A stretch of DNA of 64,000 bases from JAGQPD01 sp020426865 (GCA_041399065.1 JAWKTN010000001.1:1-64000); one strand, 5' to 3'; counted from the stretch's first letter, positions 1-9,232 are shown. Notes: a model not told the origin generated them from the letters alone. Made by a program: numbers and translations.

Positions 1-604
1 CTGGTAATTCTTTTTTTCTATCGCGGATTGGGATCGGCAATCGTCGAGGGCGCTAGCGGTCTGGTCCGTGCGCGCCATTCTCCATCATTTCCGTGTCATC
101 ACCGCATCATTTGCGTCTTCGCGGGCCACTTCTCGCCAAACAACGCCCACCGCCAACATTGCCGACCGCGCAATCGCTTCTTCCCAACCGCCCCAGTCCG
201 CGCAACCTGCCATTCAACCTGCCTCCAAATGGTAGACCCTCCATTTACCTTCGGTAGACCCTCCATTTGCCTTCGGTAGACCCTCCATTTACCTTCGGTA
301 GACCCTCCATTTACCTTCGGTAGACCCTCCATTTACCTTGGACCCTCCATTTACCTTGATCCCATCGATTCGAGCGATTCTTGCCCCGGAGAAGACAGAG
401 CCCGGTCGATAGAATAGAATAGGTGTGATCGGTCAGTCAGTTCACGCGCACCCGTGTGCGGGAGCTTGGACTGGCCACGCAGACGCTTCAATGTGTCATG
501 CAAGTTCTTTGACAAGATAAACGCACGATCAACAGCGAATTTGCCCTGGGCCACTACTGGAGATCGCCCTACCGCACATCTGGCAGTGGGCAATGCACAA
601 ATGA
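1..604. other. Stretch without a recognisable gene
   Basis: Apart from the 22-bp repeat at 231-357 I see no gene here. Short frames exist on both strands (for example 351-593 minus) but none has a ribosome site or a recognisable motif. The RHS-like reading frame that follows is closed by a TGA at 602-604, so an RHS body is missing rather than lying in this stretch. Confidence 0.6.
231..357. repeat. 22-bp tandem repeat, about 5.8 copies
   Basis: Units starting GGTAGACCCTCCATTT begin at 231, 253, 275, 297 and 319, and a shortened 18-bp copy starts at 340. Copies differ by one or two bases. The repeat lies in a region with no credible gene (1-604). Open frames across it merely repeat a short peptide and I do not treat them as coding. 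Confidence 0.9.
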
Positions 605-1510
605 TACGACTCCAAATCCGGCCGCTGGATCAGCGAAGATCCGATCGGGTTTGCGGGGGGAGATGCCAATCTGGCGCGGTATGTAGGGAATAATTCGACC
701 GTACTTTGCGACCCTCAAGGCCTGTCATCTGAGGGCGATGGAGAGGGCGAGATTTCTCAACACGACGGCGTCGCTTTTGGTGGAATTGTTGTTATCTTTC
801 ATGGGAGAGGCGGAAAAGTCGGCGGAAACGCAACGGGTAAGCTCGCGAGTGAGTTGCTAGCCTCGGGAAACCGTCACACGATAATCGAAGTCGGAGGAGC
901 GGGTGACGCGGCAGATGTGAGAGCACGGTTGAGTGCACGTTTCAATGAAATGTCGAATTGGCCTTGGGAGCCGCTCGCGCGAGATGGAAAGTCGTTTTGC
1001 AGATCCATTTCGCTAGTCGTTGTCGGATACAGCAATGGCGGACAGCCTGCAATTGAGTTGGCCGATTGGGCCGCCGCAAACATCAAATCAAACAAGAACG
1101 TGAATGGAAAGAACATAATCCCACACGTCGGCCTCGTGGTGATTAATGCAGTAAACGCTTCAACCAAAACCGCTGTTAAGAACGGCTCTAGCAATCAGCT
1201 CGACTGGGAAGTCAATTATTATCAAAACCCAGATGTCGCCGTCACCGGATTGCAGCTTGATGGTTCGGGCGCGCATCTCCATGGATCAAACATTAAAGGG
1301 ATAGACGAAAATATTCGACTCAGCAGGGATCAATTATTGCGGTTTGATTACGCCGCCTATAACCCGGATTTTTCGAAGTTAGATAACGCAGATCAAAGGA
1401 ATCCACACAAGCTGATTGACGATTATGTGGTTTTTCACAAATCGCTTTCCACGTCTATCCTCGACAAGCTCGCATCTTGGACGCGAAACGCAGTATCTAA
1501 CCCCAAATAG
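605..1510 (+). CDS. 5'-truncated RHS core end with alpha/beta-hydrolase-like C-terminal domain
   Basis: The open frame runs from codon 605 to 1510, but its first usual start codon is TTG at 854. Codons 605-730 spell the end of an RHS repeat-associated core: YDSKSGRW, ISEDPIGFAGGDANL, then RYVGN. A TGA at 602-604 and the absence of any RHS body upstream mean the N-terminus is lost. The variable tip contains FHGRGG and a nucleophile-elbow GYSNGG (Ser codon 1031-1033), followed by VNYYQNPD and a late His (NPHKLIDDY). That order fits a Ser-Asp-His alpha/beta hydrolase or lipase. RHS tips are usually toxins or enzymes released by the RHS shell (family knowledge). This copy is probably an orphan tip or pseudogene, unless it is translated from TTG 854 as 218 residues. 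The next gene follows after 3 bases and may be functionally linked. Confidence 0.6.
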   Translation, partial: YDSKSGRWISEDPIGFAGGDANLARYVGNNSTVLCDPQGLSSEGDGEGEISQHDGVAFGGIVVIFHGRGGKVGGNATGKLASELLASGNRHTIIEVGGAGDAADVRARLSARFNEMSNWPWEPLARDGKSFCRSISLVVVGYSNGGQPAIELADWAAANIKSNKNVNGKNIIPHVGLVVINAVNASTKTAVKNGSSNQLDWEVNYYQNPDVAVTGLQLDGSGAHLHGSNIKGIDENIRLSRDQLLRFDYAAYNPDFSKLDNADQRNPHKLIDDYVVFHKSLSTSILDKLASWTRNAVSNPK

Positions 1511-1513
1511 GCG

Positions 1514-2413
1514 ATGTTAATACCCAAGTGCTCCACAAGATTTCGCTTTAGTCTCAAAGCTGTTTTGGCAATATGGCTTTTCCTTGGTTGCGCCGCTGGG
1601 TTGCTTCTCCGACAAGCACTATCGACATTCTGCTCGCCAGAATCGGTATTGAGGAGAGCAGGAGCGACCGTTGTTGAAGACGATATGACGTCAGTTCCCT
1701 TTGTAGATATTTCAGGCATTCCCGACGTCGAAAGGATGGATAGAATCCGGAAAGAGCTTGCCCGTTATAATGGGTGGGTCGCAATTAGACTAAGAGACTC
1801 CCAGTTGCGAGCTCACGGGAACTTTTCCCTTCGTAACGTTTGCCAAGTGGAAATCACTGGGAGCCCTGGCGGAACCATCGAAAATGTAGATTGCTTCCGA
1901 TCAGCACATTCGATTTGGCTGAAGTCGACCAGCCTATCGAACAGAGACATGGCATCGCTCGCTCAACTGCATAATCTCGAGCGGTTGGTTATTATCGAGC
2001 CGTTGGGTCCGCTCCATACAGATTTATCTCGTCTTGCCCGGCTTCCGAAATTAAGGGAGTTGTGCATCAATGCCGCAGATTTGTCGGAATGTGTCTGGGA
2101 GTCGAGTGACGGTTGCGAGCATCTAACGCTGGTGTCATTTTATAACGTTGAGATCGGAATGGCCAGTCTTAGGCTTATCAAATCTCCTGGCATAAATGTC
2201 CTCGACTTGAATTGCACAAGAATTGATGACGATACTGCGCTGGAGTTGGTCAAGCAACCGAAGCTTGAAGATCTTACATTGATAGAGACCGATATATCTG
2301 AATTCGCCTTGACGAGACTATCGAAGGAAATGAGAAAACGGAAGCGGTTCGAATTCAGGTTTGCGGTGAAAGCAAACGAGGAACCAATAGTCGTTACGAA
2401 TAAGGGTCAATGA
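1514..2413 (+). CDS. Membrane-anchored leucine-rich protein of unknown function
   Basis: This 299-residue protein has a basic N-terminus followed by one hydrophobic segment at about residues 14-36 (FSLKAVLAIWLFLGCAAGLL), then a soluble domain. The middle (about 120-275) has irregular leucine-rich spacing (LAQLHNLERLVII, LARLPKLRELCI, LVKQPKLEDLTL), which suggests a short LRR solenoid outside the membrane. It starts 3 bases after the RHS tip, so the two are probably cotranscribed. An immunity, anchoring or accessory role for the RHS effector is possible from position alone. The RFSLKA-hydrophobic N-terminus is common among planctomycete proteins of unknown function. Hydrophobic and repeat features are visible; function is not. 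Confidence 0.7.
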   Translation: MLIPKCSTRFRFSLKAVLAIWLFLGCAAGLLLRQALSTFCSPESVLRRAGATVVEDDMTSVPFVDISGIPDVERMDRIRKELARYNGWVAIRLRDSQLRAHGNFSLRNVCQVEITGSPGGTIENVDCFRSAHSIWLKSTSLSNRDMASLAQLHNLERLVIIEPLGPLHTDLSRLARLPKLRELCINAADLSECVWESSDGCEHLTLVSFYNVEIGMASLRLIKSPGINVLDLNCTRIDDDTALELVKQPKLEDLTLIETDISEFALTRLSKEMRKRKRFEFRFAVKANEEPIVVTNKGQ

Positions 2414-3275
2414 AGAGCAATGCTTTGTGGTTCAATGAGCGGGATAACGTTTGAAATCACGCGGTTGCGGCCAAATGATTTCGCTATCAGAAAACGCGAG
2501 TTCCGCAACTCGCGTGAATGTCATCGTTCTGGCTCTTTGTAACGCGTGGGTGGCGCCCAACGCGCCCTCGGTCCAGCTGTAACGCTCCGGCGTCACACTT
2601 GACCTCCTCGCCGGCTCGCCCGGCAGGAGCCAAAGTTTGTTAGGCTAGCCCGCCCCGCGACCTCTCCACCCCAAGCCCTGTCGGTCGCCGCCGCGGGCAG
2701 CGACCGACAGGGCCAATGCGGGTGTCACGGTGCACACTAGCTTCAAACTTCGGCTCCTGCCAGGCGAACTGGTGAGGGGGCCGTGTCGCAACACCATGGT
2801 AATCGCCGTGCACGACTAACGTCACTCTCCACGAAGGCGTTGCAATTGTCAACGCCGCGATGCTGAGCCAACGTGGCGCTCACGCGGGCCCCTGCTGCTG
2901 CTCGTGAGCGATCGGCGGAGCAGCCACTGGCTCTCGAACGCCCGACCACAATCGCCATGCCGACACACATATGGCAAGACGGCGTTGACAGGTGCCGGGC
3001 ATCAAAAGGCCAGACGCGCTGTTCGACTTGGCAAGTACGGCAAACTCGGCAATGTTGCCGTGGGTCGTCAATTTAGGCCTGCGTAGTCTGCTCAAATTGC
3101 CCATTTCGGCAGCACGTCTGATCGTAATTCGCTGACCGTAATTCGGCAGCGCGTCTGATCGTAATGATCGTAACTATACGCGTGTTTCCGGGATTGGGAT
3201 GGGTGGCCGGTAAGTGCGGCCCTCGGGATCCCGTGTTAACCGCGCAACATGTGATTGCGGATGGCAAAGGGCGTG
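2414..3275. other. Gene-free stretch with hairpins and short repeats
   Basis: No credible gene. It holds a 9-bp perfect hairpin at 2494-2515 (ACGCGAGTT, loop CCGC), which could end the RHS-linked transcript. It also holds the nested palindromic element at 2614-2768. A 37-bp-period direct repeat, TTCGGCAGC(A/G)CGTCTGATCG, begins at 3105 and 3142. Confidence 0.6.
2614..2768. repeat. Nested palindromic element (MITE-like)
   Basis: Two outer arms, 2614-2639 and 2743-2768, are inverted copies around the core GGCAGGAGCC(A/G)AAGTTTG. Inside them lies a perfect 13-bp stem: CCCTGTCGGTCGC at 2676-2688 and its complement at 2700-2712, with an 11-base loop. The whole could fold as a cruciform. No open frame of note is inside. 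It could be a miniature inverted-repeat element or a structured RNA; I saw no second copy in the window. Confidence 0.7.
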
Positions 3276-4454
3276 TCATGGCACGACGAGGTGAGCTCGT
3301 TGCTTAGACACGGCAAACCGCGCAATCGTACCACTGCCGAATTCCAAGAAATCCGACTCCACGCCGTCAGAGAAGATGACGCCGGATATCGGCATCTGTG
3401 AGCCAACAATCAATTCGTCTGAATCGTGCAATACACCTGCTACCAAGTCGATCCCAGAATGTTTGCTGCGAAAGGGCTCTCTCACGGCCCAAACCAGGCG
3501 ACGATCTTCCCATTTCAGCGACACCGGCGATATTTCCGATCCGCCGAACGACTGACTGAAGCCATTGGTCATATTAAATAGCGAGGACAGCCACCCGGTT
3601 GAACCGGCACCGGTCGAGATGAGTATGCCACTGGATGATTGTGCTTCGCTTCGCGATCCGACCTCAATCGTGTATCGCGCGGACACGTGGCTGCTGGCTC
3701 CCACAAAGAAATCGTTGAATGCCAACATTCGCTGCCCGTCGTTCGTGTTGACTTCAGCCAGGGTCACCTCGCGGACCCTGGGTTTTTCATATACCGTATG
3801 GCGAACGACGCCACGAGCGTGTCGTACCAAAAACGGCAATAATACTCCGTCATTGCGCAACGGATCAGGATTAACACCAATGATCGGTAGGTTTCCAGCA
3901 TACTTGGCGGTGTTGGCAACGAGTCCATCTTGACCAATCACGACGACGACCACGCAGCGAAGGAAGTCGAAGTTGGGGAGAAACGACCGATCCACGGTGC
4001 GAATTGGAATACCGAAGTCGATCTCTTGCAACAACGTTTGGACAGCACTCTGATAGATGTGATCTTCCTCGGCATATTCATCCTGCTCGGCCAACGCGTC
4101 CGCGGCGTCAGCTAAGTCTGCGGACTCGATCGTATCCAATTGAGTGCCAGCTGCGATTAAACGCTGTCGCCGTAGTTCCAATTCATGTTGTGCGGCTTGC
4201 TCCAGGCGAAACATTGCCTGTTTGGCGGTGGCCCAGCGTGCCTTTAGCGCCTTTAAGCGGGTGTCCCGTGTGACAACCGCGATGATAGGTTGCAATCCCA
4301 TCAGACCTGCTCTACAAGCATAGTACTGTGTGTCGCGACCGTCTCGGTACAAGCTCGCGACGGGGCCTTGCTGTTGAACGACTCTGCTGAATGGCAATGC
4401 AGAATGATCATCTTTTTCCTCGCTTTGATTCGACATCACCTTCGGTCCGTTCAT
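3276..4454 (-). CDS. NAD-kinase-like protein with long N-terminal extension
   Basis: This 392-residue protein has a C-terminal half (about 165-392) with the NAD/diacylglycerol-kinase fold signature. GQDG stands at 174-177 where NAD kinases have GGDG, followed by VNPDP, by NDFFVGASSHVSARYT (247-262) and by the STGAGSTGW loop (280-288). Residues 65-135 are charged and helical, probably a coiled coil. The Gly-to-Gln change in the phosphate loop makes true NAD kinase activity uncertain, so another lipid or nucleotide phosphate donor or acceptor is possible. The start overlaps the end of the SPFH gene by 47 bases (4408-4454), so the two are cotranscribed and may be translationally coupled. An alternative start is Met7 (4436). 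Confidence 0.8.
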   Translation of the reverse strand: MNGPKVMSNQSEEKDDHSALPFSRVVQQQGPVASLYRDGRDTQYYACRAGLMGLQPIIAVVTRDTRLKALKARWATAKQAMFRLEQAAQHELELRRQRLIAAGTQLDTIESADLADAADALAEQDEYAEEDHIYQSAVQTLLQEIDFGIPIRTVDRSFLPNFDFLRCVVVVVIGQDGLVANTAKYAGNLPIIGVNPDPLRNDGVLLPFLVRHARGVVRHTVYEKPRVREVTLAEVNTNDGQRMLAFNDFFVGASSHVSARYTIEVGSRSEAQSSSGILISTGAGSTGWLSSLFNMTNGFSQSFGGSEISPVSLKWEDRRLVWAVREPFRSKHSGIDLVAGVLHDSDELIVGSQMPISGVIFSDGVESDFLEFGSGTIARFAVSKQRAHLVVP

Positions 4455-5424
4455 CGGAGCGATGATCGGAGTTTTCTCCCAATAGTGTGCTCAACAGATC
4501 CGGAGAAATATTCAATTGTCCGACTTTGCTCGCATTGTCCGCCAGGTCGCGAAAGGCCATAGCGATCAATTGTCGCGAATCAATTCCTCCCGATTGAGCA
4601 GCCATGAGCGTACGCCAATCGACATCCTTGATCGGTTCTAACATGGCACGTAAGGCGTTCGAGCGAGACTCTGCCTCCTTCGCTTCATTCTCTACTCGCC
4701 TGTCCACCAATTCCGCCCGCTCTTGCTCCATGGCAATATTGGCTCGCAGCTTCGTCTCCCTAACTTGCCGGCGTTTCTGTTCGACAGCAATTTCCGTATT
4801 TAGTTCGTTTTCTTTGATTTGCCGCTCCAGTTCAACTGCCGTGTTTCGACGAGCGTACACGGCTTCGTCGGCTTGCAGGAGCAGGCGTTCCCGAGCTTCT
4901 GCCTGCAGCGCCTTGGCCATCTCGGGTGTTGGTTTGATCGATAGAATCGAAAGTTCCAAGATCTCGAGCCCCAACATCGTAACGGCTGTCGCGCTTTTGA
5001 CACCGGCCAATACCGTTGATACAAGGTCATCGCTGCTGGCAAGCAGCTCTTTCAAGTTTTTCTTCTGCGTGAATCCGCGCGTCAATATCTGCGTCGCGTG
5101 AATCAAGCGGTCGTTGAGCTTTCCGGGATCATCGGTTCGGTATCGCCCAGCGGCATCGACGCTGAAGTCGAGCAACGAGGCCAGCACCGCTGGTTGCGTG
5201 ATGCGATAGGTCAACTCGCCTTGAATGGTTGCATCCTGAAAATCGGCAGTCACCTCGTTGAAGACAAACGGTACACCGGAACTGGAAAGGGGTACGTGCA
5301 CCAGCGTCGAAGCGGGAGCGAAATAGAAGAACGATAGCCCCGCCCCTTCGCGGACCACTGAGCCCCCCTTGAATTGCATGACGTGAATCGTGGGTGGGAC
5401 TTTGATGTACCGAATGCCAAACAT
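4408..5424 (-). CDS. SPFH / band 7 domain protein
   Basis: This 338-residue protein opens with FGIRYIKVPPT and a beta-rich SPFH (stomatin/prohibitin/flotillin) domain over about residues 5-190. A long charged helix follows, about 180-260 (RQIKENELNTEIAVEQKRRQ and onward), typical of the oligomerising coiled coil of flotillin-like proteins. There is no obvious N-terminal membrane span, unlike stomatin, so it may be cytoplasmic or monotopic. It is the first gene of a two-gene unit with the overlapping NAD-kinase-like gene, suggesting a physical complex. SPFH proteins scaffold membrane microdomains (family knowledge); the specific role here is unknown. Confidence 0.85.
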   Translation of the reverse strand: MFGIRYIKVPPTIHVMQFKGGSVVREGAGLSFFYFAPASTLVHVPLSSSGVPFVFNEVTADFQDATIQGELTYRITQPAVLASLLDFSVDAAGRYRTDDPGKLNDRLIHATQILTRGFTQKKNLKELLASSDDLVSTVLAGVKSATAVTMLGLEILELSILSIKPTPEMAKALQAEARERLLLQADEAVYARRNTAVELERQIKENELNTEIAVEQKRRQVRETKLRANIAMEQERAELVDRRVENEAKEAESRSNALRAMLEPIKDVDWRTLMAAQSGGIDSRQLIAMAFRDLADNASKVGQLNISPDLLSTLLGENSDHRSDERTEGDVESKRGKR

Positions 5425-5594
5425 GTGGAGACTCGTTGATCAAGAGCGCCAGGTTATCATCAAACGCCGCTGGGCGACCGGCATGCTGACAACATGGATC
5501 GCCGCTGATATTCTAGTTGAAGCTCGAAGCGAAAGCACGAGATGCCAAGAAGCTCAGATTTTCGGTCTGCCAACGGGCAAGAACAGAATACGCG

Positions 5595-6007
5595 TTATGG
5601 CAATTGTCCGGGACGACGAGCAGCAGCAGCGTGTTCATCGCGGCTGTCGATACCCCTCCACTGGCGCCGTGGGGCCAGTGCGGCCAGCCAGATAATGGCG
5701 ATCGTGGCGCTGCCCGGCTCTGGCGTCTGCTTTGGAGGCGATCCCCAGACGCTGCAGGCGACCGCAGCCAAAGTGCCGCCTCGCCGAACCCATAGCGAGC
5801 ATGCTATGCGGATTGATTCGCCGTGCCTATCATCCCGACGTCTGGGTTGTCTGCCCATTCTGTTATTTTCCAGCCGACGGGTCCGTTGGGTACATCAAAG
5901 CCCCCGCTGCCTACCAGGTTTTCCGCTGCCGAGACTGGCACGTAGACTGCAACCGCAGACAATACACAATTCACGACGATACGAAACTGGTTCATGTCTG
6001 CCCACAT
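5595..6007 (-). pseudogene. Decayed PEP-CTERM protein gene
   Basis: Reading from 6007 leftwards, a signal-like N-terminus is followed by NLVGSGGFDVPNGPVGWKIT and ADNPDVGM. This closely parallels NLLINGSMDVPNAPLGWDLL and ANNPEIGV near the start of the intact gene at 6318. The frame stops at 5804 after 67 residues. In another frame ending at 5595 there is a PEP-CTERM-like tail (TPEPGSATIAIIWLAALAPRR). The middle of the protein is missing, so I read this as a deletion remnant. It faces away from its intact relative, as expected of an inverted duplication. Confidence 0.65.
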
Positions 6008-6317
6008 GACAAGTGATTGGAATTCTCAGCGCAACTCGAAGGGCGGACATTAGCTGGTGGACACCTTCCTGTCAATAGATTCGCACTGAGCCAAAAACGC
6101 CAATTTGGCCCCAGAGGTTTTCTGCTAGCGGGTGTCGCCGCGGTCTCGATGCCAGTGGATTCATCTCCGATCAGAATTCTGTTCCGAGTAGCTTGACGAG
6201 CGGTAGATCAAGGATTAGCTTCACGGTTGGAGACTCAGTTCCTGGGCGCCTTGAGGTGCGCGCTGAGGAAACGTTAGTAAATGTTCCGATGCGTGTTTTG
6301 AACTCTGGGAGCTTACA
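6008..6317. other. Divergent intergenic spacer
   Basis: The spacer lies between the decayed PEP-CTERM gene (leftward) and its intact relative (rightward). No gene and no convincing promoter can be named by eye; GGGAGCTTACA just before 6318 provides a ribosome-binding sequence for the downstream gene. Confidence 0.5.
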
Positions 6318-7838
6318 ATGAATGGGATACGAACGAGTCTGAATGTTCTTTTGCGAGTTACCATGTTGGGGCTGGCGTGGTTGACGGCCACTGTTCCGGC
6401 CGACGGACAAAACCTTTTGATCAATGGCAGCATGGACGTTCCCAATGCTCCGCTGGGATGGGACTTGCTTGAGACGGCAAATAATCCCGAAATTGGCGTC
6501 ACCAATTCGGCCGAAGCAGCTGGATTCGCTGCGCAATCGGGCGGCTTAGGGCTCTGGTTGCGGGAATTCCAGGGGCTCTTTATTGGCAACGGCAATGAAC
6601 AAGTAAATGCCGTCCTATCACAAACGGTCCCCGGAACGCCTGGTGAGAGTTATACGTTTTCGGGATGGTCATTTTTTGAAGAGAATTATTCTGGCGGCGT
6701 CGACGTGCTGGCCCCCGAATCGCCGTCGGGCGAAGTTGCTTCGTCCACTCAAACGATGATGGAATTGGCGTTCTTGGATGCCAGCGGCACAGTCATTGGC
6801 ACACCGGTGACACTTGACCTTCGCACGGTGCAATCGAACACGGAAACCTGGATGCAGCATATGCTTAACGGTGTGGCACCCGCCGGAACCACCGACGTGC
6901 GTGTGTCGGCGTCGGCCATTGATATGGTCGCCAATGTCGACCCCGCACAGTCGGCATTCTATGACAATTTTTCGCTCACCACTGCGTCGGCCCCGAACAC
7001 GCAGCTATTGAGTAACAATGATCTCGAAGAATGGCCCGAAGCAACCTTGGACGGTTGGGATTTTGCCCCCGGTAGCCCCGTCGAGTATATCGACTTTGCC
7101 GCTCACAGCGGTACGACCGGTCTATGGGTGAGATCGTACGAAGGGTTTCCCGGCCCCATTGATGCCGTCGTAACCCAAACCGTGGCGGCCGAAGCAGGCA
7201 AGAACTACGAGTTTAGCGGTTGGTCGTATTTCGAAGCGGGATACCCCGGCGGCGTTGACAATTTGGATCCGGCCGCACCCTTGGGAAATATTCCGTCCCC
7301 AACCCAAACGTACTTCGAAATGGAGTTCCTCGATAGCAGTGGTCAAGTCATCGGTGACCCTGTATTGCTCGACCTGAGGACGGTGCAAATGAACGACGAA
7401 ACCTGGCGCAAACACGCACTGCAAGGACTTGCACCGGAGGGTACCGCCGAGGTCCGCGTCAGCATCCAAGCACTGCAACTAGTCGAAAACGTTGACATTC
7501 CGTTTCAAACTGCGAACTTCGATGAGTTCTCCTTGGTCGTGCTGACGCCCAACGACTTGCTCGGCGACTACAATCGCAACGGCGTCGTTGATGCCGCCGA
7601 CTATACCGTGTGGAAAGACAACTTTGGCTCGTCGACCGAATTAGCGGCCGACGGGAATGGCAACGGCCTCATCGACGCCGCGGACTACACCGTATGGAAA
7701 GACAATTTTGGAAATGCGGCCGGCAACGCCGTATCTTCGATGGTACCCGAACCAGCCAGTGGATTGGCGGCACTGGTGGGCATGGTGATTTGCCTTGCAT
7801 ATCACTGTCGAAGCGTACGTCGTCGGTGCCTGGAATAG
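6318..7838 (+). CDS. PEP-CTERM protein with duplicated domain and dockerin-like repeats
   Basis: This 506-residue exported protein has a signal peptide (about 1-30, ending VPADG). Two homologous about 200-residue beta-sandwich modules follow (about 33-230 and 232-415). They share NxSMDVPNAPLGW-like openings, FSGWSxFEExYxGGVDxL, TQTxxExxFLDSSGxVIG and LDLRTVQxNxETWxxH. Next come two dockerin-type calcium repeats (GDYNRNGVVDAADYTVWKDN and DGNGNGLIDAADYTVWKDN) and a C-terminal VPEPASG motif, hydrophobic segment and RRR tail. The tail predicts sorting by an exosortase to the cell surface. The modules look like carbohydrate-binding or choice-of-anchor domains. It is convergent with the DUF1501 gene, 8 bases away. 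The binding target is unknown. Confidence 0.85.
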   Translation: MNGIRTSLNVLLRVTMLGLAWLTATVPADGQNLLINGSMDVPNAPLGWDLLETANNPEIGVTNSAEAAGFAAQSGGLGLWLREFQGLFIGNGNEQVNAVLSQTVPGTPGESYTFSGWSFFEENYSGGVDVLAPESPSGEVASSTQTMMELAFLDASGTVIGTPVTLDLRTVQSNTETWMQHMLNGVAPAGTTDVRVSASAIDMVANVDPAQSAFYDNFSLTTASAPNTQLLSNNDLEEWPEATLDGWDFAPGSPVEYIDFAAHSGTTGLWVRSYEGFPGPIDAVVTQTVAAEAGKNYEFSGWSYFEAGYPGGVDNLDPAAPLGNIPSPTQTYFEMEFLDSSGQVIGDPVLLDLRTVQMNDETWRKHALQGLAPEGTAEVRVSIQALQLVENVDIPFQTANFDEFSLVVLTPNDLLGDYNRNGVVDAADYTVWKDNFGSSTELAADGNGNGLIDAADYTVWKDNFGNAAGNAVSSMVPEPASGLAALVGMVICLAYHCRSVRRRCLE

Positions 7839-7846
7839 CGATTGGA

Positions 7847-9232
7847 TCACGCAATCATTCCACGGACAACTTGCCCGTGGACGTCGGTCAACCGGAAATC
7901 GCGTCCGGCATATCGATAGGTCAGGCGTTCGTGATCAAAGCCCAACAGATGCAGCATGGTGGCATGCAGGTCGTGAATGGAAACGCGATTCTCTACTGCC
8001 TGGAAGCCGAACTCATCGGTCGCGCCGTAGATCGTACCTCGTTTCACGCCGCCACCAGCCATCCACAACGAAAACCCCCAATGGTTGTGGTCGCGTCCCA
8101 TGGCCGCTCCCGCGCCGTCCTGGTTCATTTCCACGGACGGCGTGCGGCCGAATTCGCCTGTGCATAGAATCAGCGTTTCGTCCAACAGTCCTCGTGCCTT
8201 TAGATCGATAATCAACGCCGCCAACCCCTGATCGCACTGACTGGCGACCTTGCGGTGCTCTTCCTTGATGTTGGAATGACTGTCCCATGGCTGCAGGTCT
8301 CCATGCCACGTCTGGACGAACCTTACGCCGCGTTCGACCAACCGACGAGCCAGCAACAGTTGACGATTCTGGGGCGAATCGCCGTACAGATCCAGGATGT
8401 ATTGTGGCTCTTGCGAAACGTCAAAGGCATCCGTGGCCTCGGACTGCATCCGGTAGGCCAACTCAAACGACTCAATCCGCGATTCCAACGCTGCTTCGTG
8501 CGGGCGCTGTTTAAGGTGATGATCATTCAATTGTTGCAGCAGAGCGAACTGTTCGCGTTGCACCTCGGGCGACAGTCGGTGGTTGCGAATGTTGGCAATC
8601 AGTTTCTCGGGGTCGCGGATCGAGGTGTCGACGTGGGTCCCTTGATAGATCCCCGGCAAAAAGGCCGAGCGCCAGTTTCCGGCGCCCCCGACGGGCATGC
8701 CACCGGGACACATCGCTACAAATCCCGGCAGATTCCGGTTCTCCGACCCCATGCCATAACTGAGCCACGATCCGAAACTCGGTCGCACCAATCGTTGGCT
8801 TCCCGTATTCATCAACATCAATGTCAATTCATGATTGGGTAATTCGGCGAACATCGACCGCACGACCAGTAGTTCGTCGGCGCACTTGGACAAGTGCGGA
8901 AAAATGTCGCTAATTGGAATGCCACTCTCGCCATGCTGAGCGAAGGTGAATGGCGATGGCAAGGCAACGCCCGTGCGGCGTTCTGTCTGCAGGTTACCGA
9001 TTGGCAGCATCTGGCCGCCTCGTTTGCTCAATTCGGGTTTCGGATCAAACGTATCGACCTGCGACATTCCCCCGTTCAAGAAGACGTGGATCACATGCCG
9101 CGCCTTGCCTGGAAAGTGAGTCGCCGTTCCTCCTAGAGATTCTGTCGCGATCAGATCCGTAGCGGCAAGCATGCCGATCCCCAGGCCGGATCGCTGGAAA
9201 AAACGGCGTCGATTGATTGGGAATAAGTTCAT
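7847..9232 (-). CDS. DUF1501 family protein, Tat signal (pair 1)
   Basis: A 461-residue protein read from ATG 9232, chosen because NRRRFFQRSGLGIGML immediately follows as a twin-arginine signal; the open frame continues further upstream. The body is the DUF1501 (alkaline-phosphatase/sulfatase-like fold) family: HVFLNGGMSQVDTFDPKP, FTFAQHGESGIPISDIFPHL, WDSHSNIKEEH, LCTGEFGRTP and GRDHNHWGFS. It is typically exported and encoded next to a PSD-type cytochrome, as here: the PSD1 gene ends 44 bases upstream on the same strand. The biochemical role of the DUF1501/PSD pair is not established. Length is normal for the family. Confidence 0.9.
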   Translation of the reverse strand: MNLFPINRRRFFQRSGLGIGMLAATDLIATESLGGTATHFPGKARHVIHVFLNGGMSQVDTFDPKPELSKRGGQMLPIGNLQTERRTGVALPSPFTFAQHGESGIPISDIFPHLSKCADELLVVRSMFAELPNHELTLMLMNTGSQRLVRPSFGSWLSYGMGSENRNLPGFVAMCPGGMPVGGAGNWRSAFLPGIYQGTHVDTSIRDPEKLIANIRNHRLSPEVQREQFALLQQLNDHHLKQRPHEAALESRIESFELAYRMQSEATDAFDVSQEPQYILDLYGDSPQNRQLLLARRLVERGVRFVQTWHGDLQPWDSHSNIKEEHRKVASQCDQGLAALIIDLKARGLLDETLILCTGEFGRTPSVEMNQDGAGAAMGRDHNHWGFSLWMAGGGVKRGTIYGATDEFGFQAVENRVSIHDLHATMLHLLGFDHERLTYRYAGRDFRLTDVHGQVVRGMIA

